Shown piece by piece: positions 21,545 to 32,423 of a stretch of 64,000 bases of DNA. The stretch lies in NCBI GenBank assembly GCA_037355855.1, contig CM074758.1, positions 8,157,001-8,221,000 of the forward strand, in the 5' to 3' direction. The notes below the pieces were generated by a model. That model saw only the letters and a program-made list of their open reading frames with translations. It was not told the origin of the DNA and did no database searches. The translations under genes and the position numbers were made by a program. This DNA comes from Pseudo-nitzschia pungens (taxonomy: Eukaryota > Bacillariophyta > Bacillariophyceae > Bacillariales > Bacillariaceae). Position 1 is the first letter of the stretch. Every line of letters begins with the position of its first letter.

Positions 21545-24235
21545 CTACTCTGTTTTCGAATTCTTCGCCTTTTTGAGATATTTTCGCTGCAGTTTTTGGA
21601 GAGCACCATCAAGCGTATTAGCTATTTGTCGGGCGCTAGGTCTTTGAGTTGGATCAAATCTGTAACATTTTAGCATGACTCCCCGAATAGCAACAATCTC
21701 TGGGTCTTCAGAATTCATGATATCATTTGGGATGAATGGTAGATCTCCGCGTTGAACCTTCTCATTGATTTCTTCCTTCGTCGGTCTTCCACCTGGCTCC
21801 AGCTTGTTCCACGGTTCGTGGCCACAAATGAGGCGAAAGAAAATGTGACCCAGCGAAAATATGTCAACTTTTTCCGTCAGATGCTGTTCATTACGTGCCT
21901 CTTCTGGAGACCGCCACTGTGGGTTTGGATATTGCGTGGGGAATCCACATGCTTGATTGGATGTCGTGTTCCACTGACGAATGATACCAATGTTGAAATC
22001 ATTTAGTTTCAATGTCTGGTTTACGCTGACAACATTTGCGGGGTTTACGTCCAAATGTACAAACGTTGTGTTACCGTCACCATCGATTCCGTGAACATCG
22101 GCAAGGCCATTTGCGATGTCCCGAGCAATTTCTAATCGCTTCATGGGTGTCTTCTTTGATTTGTCGGCCAGTTCTCCCAATCTCTTACCGTCTGCGTACT
22201 CGGTGAGAACCGAGTGTCCGCAAAAACCAAAAATGTTAATCACATGCGGGGACGATGTCAGGCGCTCCATGGCAACCGCATCGACTCGATCATGCTCGAA
22301 GTGAGCATCCTCAAAATTATGTTCATATCTACACGGCACGATAGAATGTGATCATTGAATTCTGTAAGAAACAGTGCACAACACTGACCGCATCAAACAA
22401 ACCGTGAACCGTCCACTAAAGGCAACTTACTTCAAGTTCTTGAAGACGATAGTGTCCTCTTCTGCTTTTCGATGATCGTGATGACCAATAACTAACTTCC
22501 AGGCGTACCGCCAAAAGCCCTTGGTTCCGAACAGCAATGCATCCAATCCTTCCACTTCTCCTCTTCTCAGTTTGTGCTTTTCTCCCTTTCGGCCGGTGCT
22601 TGCTCCAAGCGTTTGAAGAGCCAGTTCGTGCATTCCATTACAGGATGGTTGATACGCTGTCTGCCAATCCTGCATGGGAACACACTCATCCGTGCTGTAT
22701 GGATCTCTTATTTCCATCCGATTCAATCGTTCGTCGTCCGAAGGCAAAATCCCATAAAGCTGCGTATTGTCCGTAAAGTCTGCTGGGTAGGTTTCGATCT
22801 TTCTTGCCACTGGTTGTACGGAAGGATCAAGAACTACAATCCGTGGAATGAAATCGGGTTTTGCATCCTTTTCCGATCTCGAAGAAGTGTGGTATAAATT
22901 TGGGTCTACCTCATCGAATCCGGGTTTGAGGTCGATCGAAATCGAAGGAGGCATGCGCATTTGGTATCTTTGATGCACGACTCTCGTTCGGGTGACAGAC
23001 TTTTGTTCCTTTTTCTCCCCATCAACACTCGAGGTGCCACCTTGCTGTCTATTCTTTTTGATGTTTTTGCTCGCGGTATCCTCACTGCTCGTTGCGCTCG
23101 TGTCCCACATCCTTCCAAGGACCTTCTTTCCTCTCAAGCCACTATCGTCGGACCGATCTGGAATCGTTGGGACGTAGACTTCCGGTGAATTATTCGCCGG
23201 AACGGCTTGGTTGGTCAGCAAAATCATTCCGGATAACGACAGCAGTACCATGCCAACAAAAGTTCCCATCAAACACCAAGATTTGCCGGTGCTCAATAAC
23301 TTTGCCTTCGCGTTGCTCAGTTTCGCAGTCGACGGACTTCTGCTCATTGGGGACTTGGCAGAATGCAGAGAAGAACCGTACGGACTTCCACTACCGGTCG
23401 GAGAATCGCTTCCACTGCGGCTCAGGCTGCTTTTGCTCGATGTTCGGGGCGTCGAGAACTGTTTCTCCTGCGACGAGGGTGTGTGGTGGGGGTTGTGCTG
23501 CACCCGATACATATCCGTGACCGAACGGCTCGGGCTCGAGTCCGGAGACGACTCCGAGGGAGAAGAATAATCGGGAGCATTGCTGTAGGGAACCGGATTC
23601 CCAAACTTCTGCATGTCAAAGTTGTCAAACGATTGTGTGGACGATCGCTTGCTGTTTGGAAAATGAGATCGCCTCTTGTAAGAGGACGACGACGTCGATC
23701 CAGACTGAGGAGATCTGCGCCGGACCGGGAGGGGACTCTTGGCGTGATCGTTTTCGTAATCAAACGCGGAATCGTCCGACAGGGGGAATGCCGATGGGCT
23801 GCTGCTGTTCGAACGGCGTGACGAAGAGCGTGTTCGTCGGCGATGTTTTTCTCTGGAAGAACTGTTTCGGGGTGGGAGTGTTGTCGATGCCATGATCATT
23901 GCCACCCTTCTGCTGTGGTGATCGTCGGTGCTGCTGTTGCTGTCGCTGTTGTTGCTGTTGTGATCGTGTTGAAAGACATCATTTTCGAGGCCGTCTCCGG
24001 AACCGCCAAACAGTGTCTTGGGAGTTGCTTTCAGGTGTGTCTTCTTGCTGTGTGGTTCTGTCCTGAGAAATCCCTGCTGCGCTTCTTCCAGACAGGGATC
24101 TTCGTCGTCCTTGCTATTGTCGCACGGAGAAGTTCCCTCCGAAGATGCGGAAGAGCTGAAGCTGCTGCCTACGAGATCGGAGTCGTTGATTTCCGAGTCT
24201 CCTCCATTGTCGAAATTGTTCAGATACGCAAACAT
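21545..24235 (-). CDS. membrane-anchored protein kinase with HLD/DFN motifs
   Basis: Exons 24235-22431 and 22328-21545 are joined by a 102-bp GT-AG intron in matching phase, giving 862 residues. Residues 1-315 are Ser/Asp-rich and probably cytosolic and disordered. Residues about 318-342 (LMGTFVGMVLLSLSGMILL) form one membrane span. The kinase domain starts near 575: a GTKGFWRYAWKLV glycine-loop-like segment, VFKNL with the beta3 Lys, AMERL with the alphaC Glu (about 623), catalytic loop HLDVNPANVV (693-702), metal motif DFN (712-714, where most kinases have DFG), WRSPEEA in place of APE, and DIFSLGHIFFRLICG. The catalytic Asp, Asn and metal Asp are kept, so activity is possible despite HRD being HLD and DFG being DFN. 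Ser/Thr specificity is inferred. Confidence 0.87.
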
Positions 24236-25889
24236 CTTGGCCTACTCGCTCAATGAATGCAAAGTTGCTTTGGAAACTTCCCGACTTGGAAACAATGAAT
24301 CTGTACCAGTGAACGGATGATCCATACAGTCCCTTGGGAACGAAACTGTAGGATCAGTTTGCTACACCTCTGGCTCAAGCTGCAGAGACTGACAAAACCG
24401 ACAACTAGAAATTTCTGTTTCTCTCTCCGTTTTTGCTTCGACTTCTTCTTCCAAAGTTCTATTCTGTGCTAATGAACGGACCGTTTTTACAACACCACAA
24501 AAGAAACAGATAGTGTTCCTCGTAGAATTGTTGGGGATCGTACGCAATGTCCGTTTCCCAAATTCGATGAAAGTGACAGGTAGAATCCCGTGGAATTTGA
24601 CAATCGGGTGTTAGTAGAGCAATGCTCTTGAAGTCATCGATTCAAAAAATAATAGTCCAAGCGTCTCCGAATGGTTGTCTCCACGGCAGGATAATCCAGA
24701 GCATGAATGTTGTCGACTCTTTCGACGACACACATAAATGTTGCAAAAAAAATGATGCGTTCGACAGAAGTTTATCGTATACACATAAGGAACCCCGTAC
24801 CTACTTCCTGGCGGTATATATCGACGAAGTTTTTGTTTTTCTCCGTTGGGCACAATCGCGCCGTGCGGAGGAACTAAAATTGAGGAATTTCGATTCGACA
24901 AATTCAATGCCGCTTTTTGTCACGCACCTAAAAAAATTCGGGCGCTGCCAGATCACGTACTATTTTGGTAGGGACTCCTGTCACTATCAGAGTTTCAGAC
25001 CAGCGGACCGACCCACATGTTTAAATACCGAGGACGCTTAGTCGCGGAAAGGTCATTATTTAGAACCTCTTGTTACATATGGGTACTAGTACTACTAATA
25101 CTTAGATGTCGTCATTCCGATCGTGCAACAGATCAGACAAACAAGTGTCCCGTTTGAATGAGAATGCATTTTTGATCATACTAGATTCATCCATCATCGG
25201 AAACCTTACCGTAAGATCTAACGTATCCGCATTTTATTCGTATCATACCCGCTTCCCGTATGGTATCCCTCAGATGATTGTTCGTACGAAGTCAGTAATT
25301 GAGCATCCATCAAAGTATGAATACGTAGGAAGAATACAGTAATTAAGGTTACCGTACGTAGCGAACTTTCATCCCAAACAAGATGTTGCTTCCAATACAC
25401 ACATACAAACTCGTGCGGTACCCCGAATGAACATGGGTCCTCAATCACTATTCATTCGATACAAGTTCCCTTCCCAAAACGGTACACAAAAAGACGATAG
25501 TACCAGATCCCACAAATACCGGGTAACTTACAAGTAAGGGTTTAGTAAGTAAACCCATCCTATTTTTTGAGACAGGTAATGAGCTAGAGCAACAGCAGAA
25601 GGTCCTCTGTTTTTGCTAACTGTAATCACTCTAAGACAACACCTTGGACACTAATTTATACCCGATGAGAGAAATGGCAAGGTCACGAGCTTTCGATAGG
25701 TACCCAACATGACTTGTATTGCGCGCCGAGCCTTTTCTTACACCGGGCCACAAAATTCGCTCGTAATTACGAAAAAAACTCCCATTTCAACAACCACAGC
25801 ACTAAGACCTGTCTCCCCCCCCTATCTCCTTAACCAAGGCCGAGTAAATTATACCATTCTAGGTGAAGCATCTACACTATTAGAGGAAG
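24236..25889 (+). other. intergenic region, no gene seen
   Basis: 1.65 kb upstream of the kinase gene and before a transposon remnant. Short frames are present without protein-like composition. It holds GTACTAGTACTACTA-type words near 25083-25100 and CGTACGAAG-type words near 25284. Confidence 0.6.
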
Positions 25890-25901
25890 GAGACCAGCAA
25901 G

Positions 25902-26340
25902 TTGCGGATCGATTGGAGCGGTTGGAACCGAGTATCGAACTGGCAAATCAGCAGCAAAATCGTGTCTTTTTTTTGGTCCGAAAACTTCCCCGGTCCAAAT
26001 AACGGCGAAAAATTAATATCTCTGTCTCCACTGCATCGATTCGGTTCGGAACACTTCCTACAGCTCTATTACATCAAGATAGACAAGGCCTCCAATTTGC
26101 GGATCGATTGGACGTATCGTCTTCGAGAATCGAACTGTACACTGAGCAGACCCCCCCTAAAGAAGTACAAGCAAAAACCGGTCCAACTACGGCGAAAATT
26201 AATAACTCCCCCCCCCGGTGGTGAATTCGGACCGGACCACTTCGTACACCTCTATTATATCAAGATAGACAAGGCCTCCAATTTGCGAATCGATTGGTGG
26301 AGTCGTTTTCGAGAAACGGACTGTACAGTGAACACAGAAA
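25902..26340 (+). repeat. degenerate tandem repeat, about 186-195 bp period
   Basis: Three diverged copies share the core TTGCGGATCGATTGG at 25902, 26097 and, with one change, 26283. The last two copies are closest: CAAGATAGACAAGGCCTCCA occurs at 26075 and 26261, exactly 186 bp (62 codons) apart. The whole array stays open in the frame of the downstream HTH protein. Confidence 0.85.
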
Positions 26341-26342
26341 AA

Positions 26343-27482
26343 ATGGAAGAAAATTTGGATGGAAGTGGTGTTGTACCACTTGGGGGGACAGTGCTGCCTG
26401 TTGGATCCTACATGAATGGATATACACTACCTGTTTGCGAGAAAACGGAGGCGGCGGCAAGACATCTGGCTACTGTCCATAGATTCAATGGCAAACAAAC
26501 CACAGCTGAAGCAATGAAAGTGTACGGATTCAGCAAAGAAGAATGTGCCAACAGGTCCTTGCAAAAAAGAGTGCTGAGACTAAGGAACAAGTACATAAAG
26601 GAGTGTGTTCCAATATCGGTTTCCTTACCCCTCAACGCGCCAACGATTTCTCCTATGACATCTCAAAAAGGGGACAGTGGTGGAAACTGTAATAGCCTAA
26701 ACAAAAGTTCAATCACGACTCCCAGCAGAAACAATGGACACAAGAGAGCAATCGACCACATTGACGTCAGCACAGGAGGAGACGACGACGCGGACGCGGA
26801 CGCTGCTGATACCGACGACGTGATAAAGACAGGAGAAAAGAAGCCTCCAGCAACTACTCTGGAGGAGGAGCAACAGACACCACTGAAGAAACCAAGGAGA
26901 ACTCATTCCCAATTGATGTATGATATGAACTTGAAGAAAAAAAGGACCGACAAAATGGAACAGTCTTATCTTGCAGCAGAGAAGATATACAAAGAGCAGC
27001 CGCGATCAAACAAGCGCATCTCGCTCCGCGAGGCGTGTGATATGGTGAACAGGATGAATGGAACTGATATTAAGATGAACACTTTGAAGTGGCGCTTGAC
27101 CCAGGAAAGAAAAGGTGTGTCAACTGGACCCAGGGGGAGACCATCCAGTCTCCCACCAGAAGTGGAAGATGCGCTGGTTACAGCAATGGAGACTTCCTTT
27201 CTACTCTGTTCAGCTGGAATGAAACAGAAGCCCAACAGGAAGAAGGCAGTGGAGGATTTGCAAGCATGCCTTTCAAGGGGACCTTGCTCTTTAAAAAATT
27301 TTGGTCACCTTTACAGACGTTTGCAACCTAGATTTGCTGAAAGCATTGAAGTCATGCGGCGGCAATTTGGCAAATCTGCGGCTGAACGACATGAAAAAAA
27401 TTTACGAATGGAAGCTCGGGAAAAAGCCTACAGGTCTAAAGAAAGAGGACATACTGACTGCAATAGTAGGAGTGAAGGATGA
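26343..27482 (+). pseudogene. HTH (CENP-B/pogo-like) transposase N-terminal part
   Basis: 379 residues from ATG 26343; the frame is open back to 25902 through the repeat array. It has two helix-turn-helix-like regions. The first is near the N-terminus (TAAAARHLATVH...TTAEAMKVYGFS). The second, around residues 200-290, reads SYLAAEKIYKEQ...SLREACDMVNRMNGTDIKMNTLKWRL, followed by GPRGRPSSLPPEVEDALV. This is the GRP-type linker before a CENP-B-like HTH in pogo and related transposases. A long acidic and Lys-rich spacer separates them. The catalytic core is missing: after SRGPCSLKN the frame turns into atypical sequence. It is either a broken transposase or a domesticated DNA-binding protein. Confidence 0.55.
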
Positions 27483-27726
27483 TCCTCCAGTTGGTGCAGT
27501 TCAATGGACTGAAGAGGACGACGCTGTACTGAAGAAGTTAGAGCAAGAGGATATTACAATTAAGGATACAGAGGTTGCAAAGAAGATAGCAGAGGATCTT
27601 GAAAAGTTTGCAGACACAGCAAAAGCTATCACGAACGAGAGGATGGAAATTGCAAGGGAACATCTATCCCCTGAGAAAATCGAAACGCTGGAGAGAGTGA
27701 AGGCGCAGTGGCCTTGTGAGGAGTAG
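27301..27726 (+). pseudogene. C-terminal fragment of the same transposase, SAP-like
   Basis: An open frame overlapping the end of the HTH frame in another phase. From about 27310 it reads FTDVCNLDLLKALKSCGG and then NLRLNDMKKIYEWKLGKKP and LKKEDILTAI, a pattern like SAP-type DNA-binding helices. The rest is Glu/Lys-rich. The first ATG is at 27391. It probably joins the upstream frame through the deletion or frameshift near 27295-27310 that removed the catalytic core. It could be an independent small gene, but I think that less likely. Confidence 0.4.
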
Positions 27727-29582
27727 CGCTAGCGCGAGCGCTTGTAGTTAATGTTGTTAGTGGTTTAAAGTTTAAAGTGGTTTGTTTGTTACAGAGCAAC
27801 TTGTTATTATTATTGTTCCAAATACATGTAATCAGAGCAAAAAAAAGTGATCGAAATTTCGACTCGCAGATTTCGAACCTCTATTGATTCGAAAAAGGGT
27901 AGACTGACGGACGCTGAGACAGATCTCAGGTAGATTGAGTTTTAAGCGCTTAAGTTAACGGCTGACGCATATGTAGAAAATGTACTGGTTCTACTGATGT
28001 CTCGGTGAGTTTACTTACTAAACCCTTAATGCTCTCATTTTGTGGTAATCTTATCTTACTGGTAAGTTACTCGTACGTCATCATTCTCACCAAAGTAATT
28101 TACGTAAAGCACTCGTGCTTCGAACACAAGACATGGGATTTCAAAGTTGTACTATACTGCAGTTTGTATGGCATCCAAGGAGACAAATTCCTTGTTCTAA
28201 TAAATTTCTTGTGGAAAATAACTACATCTAGAGATTTGCCCAACAAAACTACTTCCAAACCAAACTGAAGTGTTTTAGTACGTCTTCTTGTAAATGTTCT
28301 CAATCAATTTCAAAACTTGTAGGTCCAATTGAATGCCAAACAAGGAGCAAGGGTGTCTTCACAGGACCTACAGTATTAGTAGTATTTCAGAAACATAGAA
28401 AACAATTGAATCGGAACAGTAGGATACCTGGTATCATTTTTGACAACAATAGTAGTAGTACCATAGACATTGAAACACGCACAGTCAGCTTCTTACAAGA
28501 GAAGTGCACAACTGTTGACGATGATCACAGTAATTACTATGTTTTGGGATTTCTTGCTTTCACTGTTTGTTTGTTTTTTTTTAAATGGATTCATCCTGGT
28601 GCTATACGTACCGGTACCTGGGAAAAATTATAATGGATCACGTTTACCATAATGGATCACACCGAGTGACAGCATCTTTGCTTTTTGCAATATCTCCTTG
28701 CAGATACGACCTCTGTTCAAAGTAAAGACATCATCTGTTACATAACACTCTACTCTACAATGCTCTATATTCACTTTTGAACAACCTTGCTTGTTCCTCC
28801 CTTAGTAAGCCCCTGAATACAGAAATTTGGCCGAAAATTGTGTGTTTTGGAGTGACAGCATCGAGCCTGCATGGTTTTTTGGCTCGCACGCATGGTTTTC
28901 CAGCTTGCGCGCGGTAAACAGAACATGATAATGTTGTTATGATTTATACCATATGGTATATAGATACAAAGAACAACAATTTCCAGACATCAAGATGCTG
29001 TCACTCCATTGTATGGTCGCGTGTAGAAAATGTAACAATTTCTACATTTACCATAATGGATTGAAATTTGGGATTTTGGCGACAAAACCACCACTAACTA
29101 CTGGGGGCCAAAGCTATGGATGTAAGTCACCAATTTCAACAGGAGTTGTTGCAAACAGTTGGTTTATAGTGTTTATGAACAGGTTGTAACTTTTGTTGAG
29201 GAGGTTTCCGTTACTGGGAGGAGGTATTTGGTCAGATAGTGAGGCAACAATCTCTCACTCTGACGTGATCCATTACCAGTTTACTCGTACATAGTATGCG
29301 TCTGACTGTTTGCCCGAGGACAGGACGCAAGTACAATACGGAACTTTCGTAGCCAGTGGCCACTCAAAATCAAAAGTTGAAAAGCGTTCGAACGAATCAT
29401 TTTTTTCTCTACAAAATTGTTTTCTTCGGAAATCATACCCTGCCCATTTCCGACTCACCCGCCGCATAGAGGATAAAGAGGAACAAAGTCAAACTACGAG
29501 TGTATTCGCATCTATCGGCTGAGTGCACAATACGATCTAGGCAATCCCGTATTCTTGGCTGTTTGGTAGAGATCTCCATAAC
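27727..29582 (+). other. intergenic region with fold-back repeats
   Basis: 1.86 kb without a convincing gene. It contains palindromic CGCTAGCGCGAGCG just after 27727, a TCGAAATTTCGA palindrome near 27852, and inverted repeat pairs between 28631 and 29275 described separately. The last part is the 5' region of the helicase gene. Confidence 0.6.
28631..29275. repeat. possible fold-back element with TAATGGATCAC ends
   Basis: TAATGGATCAC occurs at 28631 and 28650, and its reverse complement GTGATCCATTA at 29265-29275. Homology continues inward as ACCGAGTGA against GTCAGAGTGA. Inside, GGAGTGACAGCATC near 28854 and its reverse complement near 28994 form a second pair. No coding capacity is seen. 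It may be a small non-autonomous DNA element. Confidence 0.45.
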
Positions 29583-32423
29583 ATGACCGACTCTCTTGGT
29601 GATTTGAATATAGTGGCGATCCCATTGGCTTCCGCTGCACCTCAACTAGGGGGAAAGAAAAAAAAGAAAAACAACAAGTATGAACGTCGTCGACAAAAAG
29701 CAAAAAAGGCTAAAGAGCAGCAGCAGCAGAAACAAAGTGGTCTTGACCTCTATTGTGACGCTAGTGTAGATCACGATGTCATAAATCCGCAGGAGAAAAA
29801 CAGTCCAGAGAAGAAATCACATTCCACCTCCGACCGGACCGAGGGCGACGACAACAATATCCCCCCGACGGACGAGAAAAATAGAAAATTGTCGACAACT
29901 GTGCATCCGTCTAGAAACAACACAGGGAATGAAATCTCCACAACGCGAACATCGAATACTGATAGCAATTTCGAATCTACAAAGAAGACAGCATTATCCA
30001 CGTCTGAATCATCCCAATACAAGTCGGGGAATAAAGGTGCAAGTCAGATAGACGATGACGAGGAACGTGCCAAATACATGGCAGAGTTTCACGCTCGTCC
30101 CATGGAACTCGATCGACGGTCCGGAGCGCGATCTGCAACCATTGTTTCCAGAGAATCTGCCCATATTTTTATGACGGATGCCGAAAACAATAGCTGGGAA
30201 TCTCTCAATATCTATCCTCGGTTGTTGCAAACGTTGCGGTCCTCAGCTTTTGGTGAACTACAAAAGCCTACCACTATCCAATTGCGAACAATTCGGGCTT
30301 TTCAAGAATCGACCAATGCATTGATTACCGAGAGTGCAGATCGCAAGGGCAGCAAGACAAAGAAGAAAAATGTCCTAATCCACTCCGAGACTGGAAGTGG
30401 AAAGACCCTTGCGTACCTCATTCCAATTATACAATCGCTCGCTTTTGGAAATAAAGTTGATCTTTCGACAGAAAAGCCGAACAAAATAAGCCGATCCGAA
30501 ATGGGATGTCGCTGTATCATTCTCTGTCCAACGCGAGAACTTGCCAGCCAAACGCTTCAAGTTTTGGAGCGTCTTTGCCAAGCAAACTTTGCTGGTTGGA
30601 TTGTTCCCGGTGGCCTGTTGGGTGGTGATTCGCGGAAATCTGAGAAAGCCAGCCTGCGCAAGGGATTGGCTGTCATCGTCGCCACTCCAGGAAGGTTGCT
30701 CGATCACTTGCACAAAACACAGAGTCTAGCGCTAAGTCTAAAGGGAAGACTAAAATGGTTAGTGTTGGACGAGGCAGATCGACTGCTGGATATGGGTTTG
30801 GGGGATCAAGTACGACAAATTGTGCAATGGATTTGGGCAAACGAAGCGTGTTCGTCGCATCAACAACCCTGGTGGAGATCGGTCCTTGTGTCAGCGACGG
30901 TTACTCCTTCTGTCCAAGCTCTGGCAAAAGAACGAATTCTTTGTGGTGATCAAGAATGGATCTGGGTCAAAGGTGAGAGTAAAGCCGAAAAGCTGAAAAA
31001 GGCAGCCAAAAAACAAAACCAAGGCAGTGGAGCTGCAAATGATGGAAACGATCCCGAGGACTTCGCCGATTCGACGCCACGCCAACTAGCTCAGTTCCAC
31101 ATCACTGTTACCGCGAAGTTGAGGCTATCGGCTCTAGTAGCATTTTTGGTCCAACGAGTTTCGAAGGGCGAACGGACGGTGGTCTTTATGGCAACCTGCG
31201 CATCTGTAGATTTTCACTACGATTTGTTTAATGCTCTTGAAGAGTCGCTGTGGGACGACGACGACAATTTTAAGAAAGGTCAGGAAGACACGGACGGTGC
31301 GACAGAAAAACCAATAGGTCTTTTTGGTCGAAGGGCCCGAGTTTTCAAGTTGCACGGAAGTGTATCGCATTCGAAGAGAAGCCAGACAATGAAAGAGTTC
31401 AACGGAAAAATGTCGAACGATTCGAACAATTCAAAGTCAAGAGCCGACATTCTGCTCACAACCGATGTCTCAGCTCGTGGTTTGAACTTGAAAGGTGTCG
31501 ATTGGACAGTTCAGTATGATCCACCCTGTGAGATTTCTGATTATGTCCATCGTGTAGGTCGAGCAGCGCGAGGTGGTAAGGCAGGTCATTCGCTGTTGTT
31601 TTTGTTGCCATCCGAACGAAAGTATCTAGAGGTTCTAGAAACAAAAGGGATTACCAAGTTGACCCCATTATCGCTGTCGAGCATATTGAATCAAGCTGCT
31701 GGTGCTTGCAAAGAATTGACACAGGAGGGTGCACGACAACAAGGTGAGGGTGGATCGAGTTCGAACAAGACATCAAGGCAATCAGGCTTCTCGCGTAACA
31801 GTCGTTCAGGAGAACACTTTGCTGCAGAGGTTCAACGGCGCATGGAAGACTGCGTTGTCAAAGATGATGTAGAGACACGCAAAGCTTTCAAAGCCTCTAC
31901 TTCAAAGCGAAAACAAAAAGAACGAAAACGAAAACTGGTAAATAGCAGCAAGGATGGTCGAAAAGAAGGTTTATTGTTGGAAAAAGCTCGAGATGCTTTC
32001 TTAAGCTTTCTTCGAGCGTATTCGACCAAGAAAGAATCAATTGTTCGGTCTATATTTTCTTCGAGGGCGCTTCACTTCGGCCACATAGCTAAGTCTTTCG
32101 CTCTTAAGGAACCTCCAAAGTCTTTGGTCTCGAAACAAAAGAGCAAACGAGAACAGCAGGAAGGACAACTGAAAGATGAACAGGCGAACTTACCTCGATC
32201 ACTTGAATTTGGCAAAGCAACTGTAGACTTGGATGAATTACTTGGCAATGACGAAGATGACAGGACCAACCAAAATGACGCATACTACCAAGATGACGAA
32301 GACGTTGATTATCAATCGAAAAAGCGAAGGAAGCTTAAGCAAAATGGGAAATCACTTAGTGCGAAGGCCTTGTTATTGGAGAACGCTGCAAAGATGCAAA
32401 ATAATCTCATGGATATGATGTGA
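29583..32423 (+). CDS. DDX31: DEAD-box RNA helicase DDX31/Dbp7
   Basis: Intronless 946-residue protein from ATG 29583. A Lys/Gln-rich basic N-terminus (residues 24-48) and a Ser/Thr-rich stretch precede the helicase core. Core motifs in order: Q-motif region (FGELQKPTTIQ), motif I SETGSGKT near 267, PTRELA, TPGRLLDHL, DEAD near 394 (VLDEADRLLDMG), SAT, then the second RecA domain with VFMATC, LHGSVSHSKR, TTDVSARGLN and HRVGRAARGG near 655. The C-terminus has the basic YLEVLETKG-to-coiled region typical of the group and ends with an acidic and basic tail. The inserted segment after the SAT motif (WIWVKGESKAEKL) and the ARGLNLKGVDW wording match Dbp7/DDX31, which act in nucleolar 60S ribosome assembly. 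Location is inferred. Confidence 0.92.
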   Translation: MTDSLGDLNIVAIPLASAAPQLGGKKKKKNNKYERRRQKAKKAKEQQQQKQSGLDLYCDASVDHDVINPQEKNSPEKKSHSTSDRTEGDDNNIPPTDEKNRKLSTTVHPSRNNTGNEISTTRTSNTDSNFESTKKTALSTSESSQYKSGNKGASQIDDDEERAKYMAEFHARPMELDRRSGARSATIVSRESAHIFMTDAENNSWESLNIYPRLLQTLRSSAFGELQKPTTIQLRTIRAFQESTNALITESADRKGSKTKKKNVLIHSETGSGKTLAYLIPIIQSLAFGNKVDLSTEKPNKISRSEMGCRCIILCPTRELASQTLQVLERLCQANFAGWIVPGGLLGGDSRKSEKASLRKGLAVIVATPGRLLDHLHKTQSLALSLKGRLKWLVLDEADRLLDMGLGDQVRQIVQWIWANEACSSHQQPWWRSVLVSATVTPSVQALAKERILCGDQEWIWVKGESKAEKLKKAAKKQNQGSGAANDGNDPEDFADSTPRQLAQFHITVTAKLRLSALVAFLVQRVSKGERTVVFMATCASVDFHYDLFNALEESLWDDDDNFKKGQEDTDGATEKPIGLFGRRARVFKLHGSVSHSKRSQTMKEFNGKMSNDSNNSKSRADILLTTDVSARGLNLKGVDWTVQYDPPCEISDYVHRVGRAARGGKAGHSLLFLLPSERKYLEVLETKGITKLTPLSLSSILNQAAGACKELTQEGARQQGEGGSSSNKTSRQSGFSRNSRSGEHFAAEVQRRMEDCVVKDDVETRKAFKASTSKRKQKERKRKLVNSSKDGRKEGLLLEKARDAFLSFLRAYSTKKESIVRSIFSSRALHFGHIAKSFALKEPPKSLVSKQKSKREQQEGQLKDEQANLPRSLEFGKATVDLDELLGNDEDDRTNQNDAYYQDDEDVDYQSKKRRKLKQNGKSLSAKALLLENAAKMQNNLMDMM

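Larger units (their letters stand above)
25902..27726 (+). mobile_element. decayed HTH transposase remnant
   Basis: The segment holds a 186-bp tandem repeat array, an HTH protein frame and, in another frame, a C-terminal domain. No DDE catalytic core lies between them, so it looks like an internally deleted, non-autonomous derivative. No terminal repeats were identified, so the true ends are unknown. Confidence 0.5.

Noticed and set aside
27840..27950. Possible tRNA on the minus strand (GTTCGAA T-loop-like motif, T run at the end)
   Set aside because: The T stem pairs poorly, no matching acceptor stem or D arm can be drawn, and no clear A box is seen.
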